From Odontesthes bonariensis (taxonomy: Eukaryota > Chordata > Actinopteri > Atheriniformes > Atherinopsidae): 64,000 nucleotides of DNA. The stretch spans positions 17,407,965 through 17,471,964 of the forward strand of contig NC_134514.1 in the NCBI RefSeq assembly GCF_027942865.1, given 5' to 3'. Both the position numbers and the translations under genes were made by a program. The notes beneath the pieces are model-generated. The model searched no databases. It saw nothing but the letters and a program-made list of their open reading frames with translations, and was not told the origin of the DNA. Positions 42,601 through 54,600 of the stretch are shown here, one piece after another. How positions within the stretch are numbered: position 1 is the stretch's first letter; every line of letters begins with the position of its first letter.

Positions 42601-45600
42601 TGCAAAGTTGTTCATATAAAAATATATGCTAGAAGTATGTCTGAAAATAAACTTAGGCACTGCTGACTAAACCAGATTCTTGCTTTCAGCAATGACCTAA
42701 AATAAATGTTTTGTTTATTTTAAATGTTGTTATTTTTGTTCATGTCTGTTCACTTGGTTCATTTCTAAAAACTGCAAACTTCCATTGCCACACATTCCCA
42801 ATGAAAACGATGAGCATTTTTTGGTGGTTTCAATAACGATCTTTGCTTTGTTTTTTAATGCTATAAAAAAAAGATTTATAACCATGTTTGAAAGAGCTTT
42901 AAAGCCTGAATTGTTGTCTGGCGCATTGGCTAACTAGCTTCCTGGCTAGTGGCACACAGCTGTTGTATTTCATCACTCCTGAACTTCAATGGGTGCCCAC
43001 AGTGACTCAGCTGGGAGTTAAGAGAGAGACACTGAGGCAGACACAGGCGTAAGACTGTGAATCCCTCATGGCCTGGTATTACAGACGAATGTTAAGTAGC
43101 TAGCAACCCCAGACGGGCTCAGCTACGACTGAGAGCCCTCGCCAGGCTTCCAGCTATCTTTATTCTGTTAATGCCTCCACACACAGAAAAGCAGTGTGTT
43201 CGTTCAGCCTTTTGTTGGCTTACATCTCAGCATCCCTTTTCTGAAAGGAAAAAAGAGGGCTAATTTAATTAGCTGGGAGGAACCAGTAGATGGAAGAGTC
43301 TAGCAGTGCCAATGGCTTTACTCCAGTAAGAATGCACACACACACACACATATGCACACACAGTAACAACCCCCATCTAGTGCTTGCCAACCATTACAGT
43401 AGAATATCCAGCAGTGATTCTTTCTTTACAGAAAGATCCAGGAGTTTCACCTCCCCCTCTTCCTTTTCTTCCCTCCTATACCTCTTCCCCTCTTGAAACT
43501 CATCTCCAAATGTGCACATGCATACAGAACACATATTAGTATTTCTGCCTGACTGTGTCTGATTCATTTATTTGTGTGTGTGTGTTTTTCTTGTATTTAT
43601 GTGTGGCTGCATTTACACTTGAGTGCGCCCATGTGTGAGCATGATTATATGAATTATGTATCAGCGGATGGGGGTGTTCCAACCTTTGGCTGCAGCATGT
43701 ATACTGAGTTAATAAGCTGGTCCCATATCTGCAGCTTTATAATAAATGCATGTGAATGACATCTGGTGCACCCCTTTGACAGACTTACCTGGCTATATGG
43801 CGTTTTCCGAGGAACCTGAAGTGCTGAAGACAAAGCCTGAGGGGGAAAAGGATTTATAAAAAACATCTTGTGAAGAAGTTGCCTTGTTTTTGTGCATTTT
43901 TCTAAAATAAGAACACAGGCTTAATAGAGAGCATGAGATCAAACTGAATAACACCAGAACACTCTAGATGCTGAGACAAACAGGAAGCATAGAAAGTTAA
44001 TTTGAAGCACTCCTCAGTGGATAGGGCGCTCCAAGTAGAATTACAGTCTGTTTTTCTTCTCTTTCTCTTGCTGTGTCATTATTTTCATCTGTTCCCTTCT
44101 GGCCATGCTCCATTTTCTTCTTATTTGCCTGTTCCCTTGTTGAGCTGCTTCATTTTTTCCCATCTGTCTGCAGGCTACTACGAATCAGTCTGACAGGCAA
44201 TGCTATTTTAACAAACAGAAATAAGAGCTCTTACTCCAGGATGTTAAAGAAGTCTGAGATCTCCTGGTGAATGGCCCGGTGCCAGTAGGATACTAACACA
44301 TCTGGAAACAGATAACAAAAGTGCTAAAATCACATACCACAGCAACACTAAGAAGCTTTTTAAAGAGTCAACATGTCATGTGTTGTACACACTATATGTA
44401 TGTGTGTACAACACACATCCATAACTAAATTTCCAACACAATTGGACAGGGTTCTGATTTGGTCCTATGGAATCATGTATACATTGTCTCAGTAAAATGT
44501 TTATTTTTTTACCTTCAGATATGGTTTTCATGATGTGCAAAAAGCACATGAGAAGACTGCGGGTCTCTGCCTGGTCTAGCTTGTCACAACGAGACCCATA
44601 TCCGATCAGGGACTGGGGCCGGGCAAACTGAGCACAAAGATTTAGACAGAAAAGCAGTCAAGGATAAACTTTCAGGGCTGCGGGTATCATTGTGGACACT
44701 GACGTCATGCCTTCAGTATTTGTTCATGGGAATTTAGAGGATTTCACCAGCCTTGAACTAAAGTGACACTTAAGAGGGTCTTTTTTTTTTTTTTTTAATT
44801 TTAACAGTATAAGCTGATTGCAGCATTTGTAGATAACATTTTACAACTTTTAGACCAACAATTGCAGTCTTATATCACAAAGAAACTGTGAACTTGTTGA
44901 CTGAAGAAGGAAACTTAGTGAATGGATCCAGAAGTCTGGCAGCAAAATAACGTTAAGTGGATGGAAGTTTCAGTATTTTCCAGCCAAAATTTTATTCCAT
45001 ACTAAGGAGGGAATGTTTGGAAATATATTTTATTGCTCATAAGTTTTAATGTTGGAAAACAACATTTCCAGGAAATATGGTAAGACAGGTAATTATTTGC
45101 ATGAAATATGAGAAATGTAGGTAATATAAAAGTTTTTGAAAGCTGTCAAGAAGTGGTGGTCATGTAGGTTGCTGGAGGTACTGATGACATTGATATTTTT
45201 TTAGGCAATGTTCTACTTTTATTACATGGTATCATTAAAAATGTATAATATGCTGAAAGTTACCAGCTAGAATTGAACATTGCTGTGGATTAGGTGAAAA
45301 TACAGCAAAGTCGGTGTTGGAGCAGCGTGTTCAGTCCTTTTGTCCACCATCAGCAGTCTAAAATTGGCCTTGTTTCTGCATATTCCTCTTTCATAAACCA
45401 ATAAATAGTATTGATATTTCTAAGATAAACAGCTCATGATGAAAAAGAAGCAGAGTATTTAACATATAAAGATTTAAGCTCCATCGACAGATGTGCTCGC
45501 TGCCCCATACATCATGCGGGGTGTGTCTTTCACCTTCTCACATCCATCCATCTTCTCACTGTTCCTGTCACTGTTGCTAGGGTTGGAGTCCACACTGATC

Positions 45601-48600
45601 AGAGAACCTCGAGAGTCCGCCTGGTTACCCGTAGCAACCGCCAAGGATGAGAAAACTGTTGCAGAGGGGGAAGGGCGTCGGCCTCATTGTCCTGATTTTA
45701 CACCTTTGTACAGTATACTGCGTCACAAAATAGACAAACATATATCACACAGTGCTACCTGTAATGGAGTTGAGCACTTCTTTGGAAAAGGAGGCATCAA
45801 CAGAGTTGGCATGGCGAGGAACAGGAATCACTCCTCCTGCCATCCCCCCTCCCACACTGACGTCATCTCGAGAGCCCTGTGAGGGGTGCAGGGTAGAAAA
45901 GAGTAGGTGAGGAAATGCTTTTTTGTTCGGAGTATTTTATTTTAAAGTCTACCAGTTTCATTATTCATAAAGTTTGATTGAAAGCAGCTACGGTGCTGCA
46001 CAAAAATGTTCACCATGGCATTATGGTTCAGATGAGAGGCTGCAGGCCCCAAAAACCTAACAACTAAAAATAAGACCCCTTGCTTTGAAAAAAAATATCC
46101 AGCAGGTAAAATAGGAAAGAAAAAAAATCATAACAGATGTACACTGCATACTCTTATTAAGGTTTGCGTTTTTCGGCCAACATAAATTATTGTCAAGTTG
46201 AGTTTAGCTCAACTGTGTCAAACTGTGGTGCAATTCACCAGGTAAAATACATGTAACAATCAAAAATGAAAGCTGGAACTTTCTGTTCAGTAATGTGGTT
46301 AAAAACGCTACAAATTAGGAGGCGAGTTGAATCAAAAGACTTTTCATGGTATTATTGGAGCAAAAAAACTGAACACCTGTGAGAGTGGGAGTTTTTGGAA
46401 AAAAGTCACACGAATGAAGTGTATTGATAGATTTGAAGCTTTACAAGGTGCAAACTCAATACAACAGTTACAACCCCTTGAGTTCTTAAAATCGACCAAG
46501 TACAAATCCTACTCTACAAATCGTAAACTGAGAAATGTATTCACTTTGCTACCGTTGCTGCTGTAAATATGCACATTTATGCATGTGTGAAACATCCTCT
46601 TCAAATAATGTGAAGTTAAGGACAAATCTGCACATCATTATGTGAATTCAGTTACACGACTGTAGAGCAATAGATCTTCCACAGTAATAGGTTATTTGTC
46701 GTTTTGCTCCAATAATACCTTATATCAACCACATAGTACACGGAAGGGCAGCCATTTTTTCTTCCTTCTTGACTCTTACCTGGTCACTAGAAGTGAAGTA
46801 GATGGGGAAGAGGTCCCTGAGGAAGAATCGAGGCATGTTGTCAAGGATCAAGCCATACAGAGGCAGGTAGAGAGATGCAATTCTTGCCTGCTTCTCCTGA
46901 AAAAGCATCAAGTTTGACAGATATCACATAAAGCTCATGAGAGACTTCTGCAGATTCACTTTCTTGGAAATCAACTAATCTATTAGCTTAAAAAATAAAA
47001 AGTACAAACATAAGTTGACAAAAAAGTTTGCACGTTGTTTCTCTCAGGTATTCTCTAGTCATAAACGTAGTCCACTACCACTTAAGGAATAGTAGTAGTA
47101 TTGGATCGTTACGGAACAGCTATTGAACATTCCTGACTTGTACTAATGTGAAAAAACATTGTGGGCTTTCAGAAAAACTTCTCTGTTTTACTATTTTCCA
47201 TTTTATTCCCAATGACACATTTGGTTTTGACTCAGACCCAGTCTGGGCCTTGACTACAGTCCTGCCATTGTGTTGTGTTTGGCAGCATTAAACAGAGGGC
47301 AGATTACTAGCTTGATCTGATCTAGATACTTCCCAGCATTCATTAAGATATCCACAACGCTGTTTGCAGCTGCTAAGAAAAATCACATGTCAGTGTGTGT
47401 GTGTTAGTATGTATGAGTCACAGTGGAAAAACTTCTGCTGTGTGCACGAGTCATTTTCATGCCTTTTGGTTTTCTCCCAGATAAACATGTCTACCTTGGT
47501 GGCATATCGTGCATCCAGTGAATGTTTGGCCATCAGAGTCTTCAGGGTGGCCAAGGCTAAATGTCTCAGGTCCTGTTCATCCTGGAGAGCCAGTCCCAGC
47601 TCCCGTAGCAACAGGCCCGTCAGGAAGTGTTTCCTGCAGAACTCTCCAGTCAGGTTGTATTCAGGCACTGACACTAAGCCGAGACGACAAATGGAAATTA
47701 ACAGAGCTGCACACAATTTAGATAAAGCTCTTGACAATATTTGCTTTTCATCACAGAGTTCATCCATTTCTAAACAGAAATCTGGTCACAGTGGACAAAT
47801 AATGCCACATGCAGACAAGCACACACTCTGTAGCACATACAACCGTACAAATGAATGGGTGAACATATTTACCATGAGTGCTTTGTGGCTCAGGGGATGC
47901 ATGATCTGACATGGACAAATTAAATTAAAAAAGAATGGCAGAAGGTGAAAGAGAGATTGACAGAGAGTTAATAAAAGGATGAGTGTGAGCTAATCGATGA
48001 ATGGTAGTTACCACATGAACACTGGTGGCACTGGGCTACAGGCAGGGTGTGACTTGGGCCCTTACCTGTGATGCGAGCAGAAGGTAAGGGCAGGCTGAGA
48101 GGAATGTAGTGCTCGTGGTTACACACCTCTCTCAGGAACTCAAATTTCAGCTCACACAGGACCTATCAGTCACACAAAAAACATTATTCCATTGTCAAGT
48201 ATGCATGTCATTGTTTAGTCGCAAACATCACACGATTGCTCCACTTTTAATATTGACTTTTCCTTTCTTTTGTTACCTTGCTGTCAGTAGCAGTAATCAT
48301 GTTGATGTAGTTGCTTATCAGTTTGAATGTAAAGCCCCTGTCCATCAGCGTAAAGCAGCGCTGCAAAGAGACAGAGAATTAGAGATCCAACTCCGAATAA
48401 GATAAGAGTGAGAGATAGGCTGCTTAACACAGATAGAGTTATCAATGGTTAACAGTTTTTATCTGTAAACGGTTTATACATATTGTTTTGATCCCTCTAA
48501 AAGCAAAATGCCGAAACACAGTGCTGCATGTTTTCCTTCGCATGAGCTCAACATGGCCCCCACACAGTCAGTATATAGTCTTTCTGAAAATGATTGATTT

Positions 48601-51600
48601 AACATAATGCAGATCCATGATACAATTTCTTAAGATACATCTCGCACCTTGACAAAAGCTGCCACAGCTAAGTTGGCACTGCGTGTCTCTTCACCCAGTT
48701 CTTTGTACTTCCAAAAGATATGTTCAGACAAGGTCTCCACCAAGGTCTCCACGCGGCTCAGATAGGATGAGGGGAAACGCTGCGGCCTCAGAAGCTATAG
48801 GGGAGTGTAAAACAGTCATTTACCATGTCCCAGGAAAGAGTGGAGGTGAGGGGTTGCAAAGCAAAGTGTGAGACCTTACCTTTACCTTGTCAGAGTCCAT
48901 CAAATGCTGAGCCATTGACTTGACGATAAGCTCAAAGAAGAACCAGGAGAACTGAAAGCAGGAGAGGCAAAAACATGCCCAACATTTAGTTGAGACTGAG
49001 AATCATCCGTATTCTCTATCTAAGCCTTTGAGACATTATAACTTTGGATGGATAATAATTTCCCATTTTACAATCAATAATCTGATGAGTGGGTAGACTA
49101 ACCTTGAGGACATTTCTGACTGCTGCCTGCTCATTACTCTTCAGGTCAAAGGTCATCCCCTTAGACAGCTCTTCATGGACTGTCCTGAAGCCACAGGCCT
49201 CCGACTTGAACACATACTACAAACACAGAGAAAAGAAATAAGAAGTAGCAATTTATTTCAGTCTGACTGAAGATGACAGAGGAAACGCAATGTTGTGAAT
49301 GCGTGTGTCGTAGATAATGGATAGGAATATCTAAAAAAAAAAATTTTTAAATCGATTTAATACCTGTCGTATGAAATGGTAAATGAATGAAAAATAAAAA
49401 GTGATTAACGTTCTATTCAATACCGATTCATAGCCAAGATGTTTTTTTGTGTTTCCTGTTAGAAAACATATTTCACTAAATCTAAATGTTACTTTACATT
49501 ACAAAAAAGGAGCCATTGCCTTTTAATATATAAAATGTGTGTTTTTAAACAGAAAACACTTAACATATATCATTATTATTGTTGCTTAAAGCTGCAGTCT
49601 GCAACTCTTTTTCAAGCATAATGCCTGGAACTGTCCGGGGATTCTGAAAGTAGTACATTAAATACCCCAATACAAAAAAAAAAGAGTTCTCTAGGTCCCC
49701 TATATGTCCCGCTAGGTCCCTCCAAAGCCAGCAGGTTTGTTTACAAAATTGCAGACCGGACCGGTAAAAGGTAACCAATCAGGTTTACGAGCTGGGCTCT
49801 GCTGCCTGTCAATCACCGATTGTGCACGCGCGATACAAGGTAGGCTCGTCCCCACGCTTATTTATCTAGACTATTGAACTTCATTACAGGCTAGTCTACT
49901 TACTGTGTCTTCCATGATCGCAAATGACAGGTGAGTTGATGAATGAGGAGTCGTGTAGGCGCATCTGGCGTGCACGTCTACGTGCACGAGTTCTCATGTG
50001 TTTTGAAGGGGCGGGACAGGAAGTTGAATAACTTTTTATTTTTCGGTTAAAAAATAAGCATTTCTTGCATTTTGCGACTACGTAGGTCACCGTTTTCAAC
50101 TTCAAGCGTTCTGATAGATCATGTAAACTCTTAAAATGCCAAAAAGTAGGACTTTACGTATGACAACAACAAATCTTGCAGACTGCAGCTTTAAGCAACG
50201 TTCCTTTTGCTTTTGTTGTCAGTTTTTCATTATTGTAATTATCATTATTTTTTAATTTCCCCCATTGGGGGATGAATAAAGTATTTTTCTATTCTATTTC
50301 TATTCTATTATATACAACAGTGTATTTTGATTATTTTTAAGTGAAAGGACTTTTAGAAAATGTAAAAAAATGGATCAAGTTACAACAAACAAAACAAAGA
50401 GCTTCAACATGATTGTGAATAAAGTTCCTTCATACAACTCAATTCAAGCTAGAATGTTTATACAGACTCAAAATGCTTCGACTCACAAACTGGATACCAC
50501 TAGTACAGAACATCATGCCAATCTGTTACTATGGCAACCTTGGTTTCATTAGCTGTGCTGGTCCTCTCCTCTTACTCCTCTTCCCTCCCACCACTCCTGT
50601 CTGCTGTTGCCTCTCCAGACTCTGCAGTTTCCTGCTTTGTGGTCACAGTGAAACAGGTCTTGTGGTTTCTCCTCCTCTTGTCACTAATTCTCTCACTGAT
50701 TTGCCCCCCTAAATAAACATGCCTTGTGTTTCTGATTAAGCGGCTCAAATGTCCTACTTTGCCTCCCTCTCAATCAACCTTTCTTCGCCCTCTTCTTTTT
50801 CGCTTTCCTTTTCGATGTGTGTTTGTGTGTTTGCACAGTGTTCTGGGCACGTGGCCCTGGCCAAACACACGCATAAGTAAACATACAAACACATAAAGCT
50901 CCCTTCTGCTTCTTTTTTCACCCTTCCACATATTCAATTGCCTGTGTTGGATTTCCACTCCACTTTGAAACAACAGCTTTGTCAATCATTGTGTGATCTT
51001 CACACATAACTGTCTGCCACAGTATACCTTGATATAGGAGTGCAGGTAGTGATCCAGATTTTCTTCATGGCACTTGCCAACAATGTGGACCAACACTCTG
51101 CAGGATGACAACAACAACAATGGTTTTATCTGTTACAGCTTTCATGAATAAATTATGGTTCACAAGAATCTGTCAAAAACATTCAATGTCTTTGCTTCTC
51201 TTCAACACCTGGAGGATTTTTTAATCATGAATCATGTTCCATTTAAAAGGGAGGAAGAAAAACACTGACTTTTAAACCGTGTGCTTTTCTTGCTGCATGC
51301 TTTCTCACATCTACTGAGCCTCATCAGAAAGACTAATGTGGGTTAGGGATACTTGCAAGACCACTGCCTACCTGGTGGTGGCAGTAGTCACCTCATCGTC
51401 ATCATTCTGAGTAAGGACCTTGAACAGCTGGTTGAAAAGCACTGGCAGAAACCGTACAATCACTGGGATTCTCTCCATGCTGAGAAGACCCTAGAGAAGA
51501 GTGGGGAAAAAAAAGTTGAAAGGAGGAGAGGATTGAAAGTGAAAAGCGTGAAAAACAAAAAATGCAAAAAGAGACTGAAAAAGGTCTGACATGGTGTTAC

Positions 51601-54600
51601 TCTCATTAGACATGAAGCTTTGGTTGCTAAGGTTTTAGTTTCAGTCCCAGTTGGTGATTATTGAGGAAATTCAAACACTTTTCTCTGACCTTCAGGCAGT
51701 TGAGGAAGTTGGAGGTAGGAGGCTGAGAGAGGTCCAGCTCTCTCTTCTGGCACTGCTGGAAGAATCGGTTCAGGTGGGGGTCCTGGCACAGACAGAGGAA
51801 TTCATGAAAATCAGCAGCCGGCAGCTGTACTATTACTTAGTGAACTTGCTCCTTTTTTTAGTTTGACTTTTTAAGACAGTTAAGGGTCAAATTTGAACAT
51901 ATTATCATACAACTATGTAATTGAGCAGTTCAGTATTAACCTTATCTTAAGTCCCCGTAATTTACTGTACAACTTTGAAAACAACAGAAAATAACCAAAT
52001 TTAATTAGTTGGCGTCTTGGGCAGATAATTGTGCTACTCTGGCTTATACATGATATCTATTCAGATTCCTTGTGCTGATGATAAAAAAGGCATATGTAAT
52101 GATGACTCTTTAAAAAGCTTCTTAGAGCTGCTGCGGTGTGTGATGTTAGCACTTTTGTTATCTGTTTCCAGATGTGTTAGGATCCTACTGGCACCGGTCC
52201 ACAAAAAAGGCTTTCTAGCAGAAGTTTCTTTTTATGAAATAAAATCTCTTTTTTAAAGATATCATCTGTCATTTGGGGTCATCATTCACACATTGTCTGT
52301 GACATATGCTTATTGCATTATAACATGTAACTAAAATGAGTTCATTTAATTGATCATTTTCTTTTGCATGTTTAACTTGTTTGTAAAATAATACTATGTT
52401 TTCATGTGTTTTGATCCAATTTAAACAGAAAACTAAACAGAAACAGTCCATTTCCTTTTCTTTTTTTTTGTCTATGTGCAACACAACACCAGAAGAGGTA
52501 TCTCTACACTTTCCACTAATGCAAAATGTGCATCTTGGACTCACACTGCGTTGTTTTGCATGGATAAGCACTCTGGGTAATTTGTTTAGTGTTGCCTAAT
52601 GGTCATTTTAGGCCCATTGTACTGTTACACTCAAGCAGGCGCCATTCATTCTAATTCTGCAGGAGAATGTGGGGGCGATACCAAGACAAAAATGACTGTC
52701 AATTTCACTTGCTCCTTTGAGATTAAGAACTTGACTGGATGTGCTATCATTCTGGCTCACTTTACAATAATGTACACTGGTGGCTGAGACAGCAATTAGA
52801 AAGCCAGCAGTCCACCCATTTTCGAAATGACTCCAGAATTTTCCAGAGATATGTGGGACGGTAGTTTCTCCCAGAGTTTACTGGTCAAAAAACAGGCATA
52901 CTGTAAATATACCACCAAACAAAAAAAAATACCAAGAATCAACTAGAAACAAAGATGATAGTCTTACCTGAGTGTACACTGTTGAGACGACATTGGAGGA
53001 CACTTTAAAGATCGCTTTTCCTCCATCGACCCATTTTACATCGGCTGCATTCTGTAAAAAGTGTTTCAGAATCAGCCTGAATCTGAACACTGGAAAAACC
53101 CAAACACTATACGCTGCAATGCAGCACGTCAAAGTTTTTACCTCACAGCTATAATTTCCATTTTATAATCCTTTTTCACTTCCATTTTCTTCCTCACTCT
53201 CACCTTGGTGTTGCTGGCTTCCTTGATGGCCAAGTATCCCGGGGGCAGATTGCAGGAGACAGGGATGTTGAACTCCTGAGATGACACACGGCCTTCTTTG
53301 AGAAGAGGCAGCCAAGAATACCCCACTAAAAAAAAAATGGAAATGTTAAAAAAGTAAAAGGAATACTTAACAGTGGGAAAAAACAATCTCCACATAATCA
53401 GGCTCAAAATCTACCACCATCTCACCTGGAGTCTCAAGTGTCTCTTTCCTTTTTGAATTGGTCTTAGCATTGATGTCACAGGTGACGTGGTAAAAAGAGA
53501 AAAGCAGATGGTGCTTTTCATGAAGCTGGGTGGGAAGCTCAATCTTCACCTGAGGACACAAAAATAATTTTTGTACAGTACTGTGTCTTATTTAGCAAAT
53601 CATGAGAAAACATTAGCCAGTTCAAGATTCTTTTTATTTCTATTTAATAAGTTCATAAATCCCTTTTCTTTTCCTCACCTCATCGTAGAAGTCAGGGTTC
53701 TGAGAGTGATGGAGGACTGTGGAACAGGCTGCAGTGGTGAAGACTGGTCCTCCAGGCTTGCCGTAGATACACTACAAAAATGGAAAATTTCATTACATAG
53801 AGAGCTCAACTGGACAGAAAGTGAGTCCCATAAAGCTAATATATGTCCTCTGGGCATTTAAAAAGAAAAATAATGGCCCACCTTTAGGGGTTTGGCAACT
53901 TCTTCGTCTGAGCTGCGGAACTCCACATACACGGCAATGTTACGAGCCTGTGAACAAGAGGACCATTGTAACATTAATGAGTGAAAACAAAAGGAAAAAA
54001 AAAAACTACCAATATATAAAAACTGTTCAATAAAAGGACACGAAGAATGTAAAAAAAAAAAAGAAAATAATTTCACAATTGACACATGAACATGTTACTC
54101 GCCTTCGCAAAGCTTTTCTGACTGTCATACTTGAGGTGTTTAGGGTACACATAGATGTGGTTTCTGTAGACACGGTGTGGCTGGGTGAACTTGGTGGTGT
54201 CTTGGACAAACTCCTCCACCTCCACCATAGGCTGGTGTTTGCTCAGGTCCTCAAAGGGCTTCACTGGAACATATGAGGATGTCACGCAGTCTGAAAGAGA
54301 AAGTTTCATGTCAGAGCAGAAAAAGGAAGGAGGCAGACAGAGGAGATATTTTGGCTTGACAACAGACATACTAGGATGCTCCATTGGAACATAGTCCATT
54401 GCGATGTCTATTGTCCCTGGCACAGACTGTAGTTTGCTGGTCTTCTCAGCCCTGCAAAGGAAAAATTTGGTTTAAAATATTGTAAAGAATGTGTCTCTAA
54501 TCTTTGCCATCCTTTCCGGTGCAGGCCATTTTACCTCCTGTACTCAGTCACCAACTTTATGAGATCATCTGTGGAAATCTTGTTACTCTCCTGTTTGAAA

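Larger units (their letters stand above)
39773..51782 (-). other. dock10: dock10 exons for the central helical region
   Basis: The exons are 51690-51782, 51372-51490, 51028-51097, 49103-49216, 48880-48951, 48648-48794, 48277-48360, 48066-48162, 47495-47673, 46780-46896, 45759-45876, 45534-45655, 44513-44627, 44235-44301, 43789-43836, 41557-41667, 41007-41116, 40813-40928, 40269-40406, 39995-40177 and 39773-39883. Motifs include [16 protein letters not shown] and [14 protein letters not shown]. At 48880 there are two in-frame donors 6 nt apart (AAG|GTAAAG|GTAAGG); the longer form matches human KIQLPRPQRF better. Introns without other notes (for example 41668-43788 and 49217-51027 outside the MITE) show no recognised gene. 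Confidence 0.88.

Noticed and set aside
45493-45882. 129-codon + strand frame
   Set aside because: Antisense shadow of dock10 exons 45534-45655 and 45759-45876.
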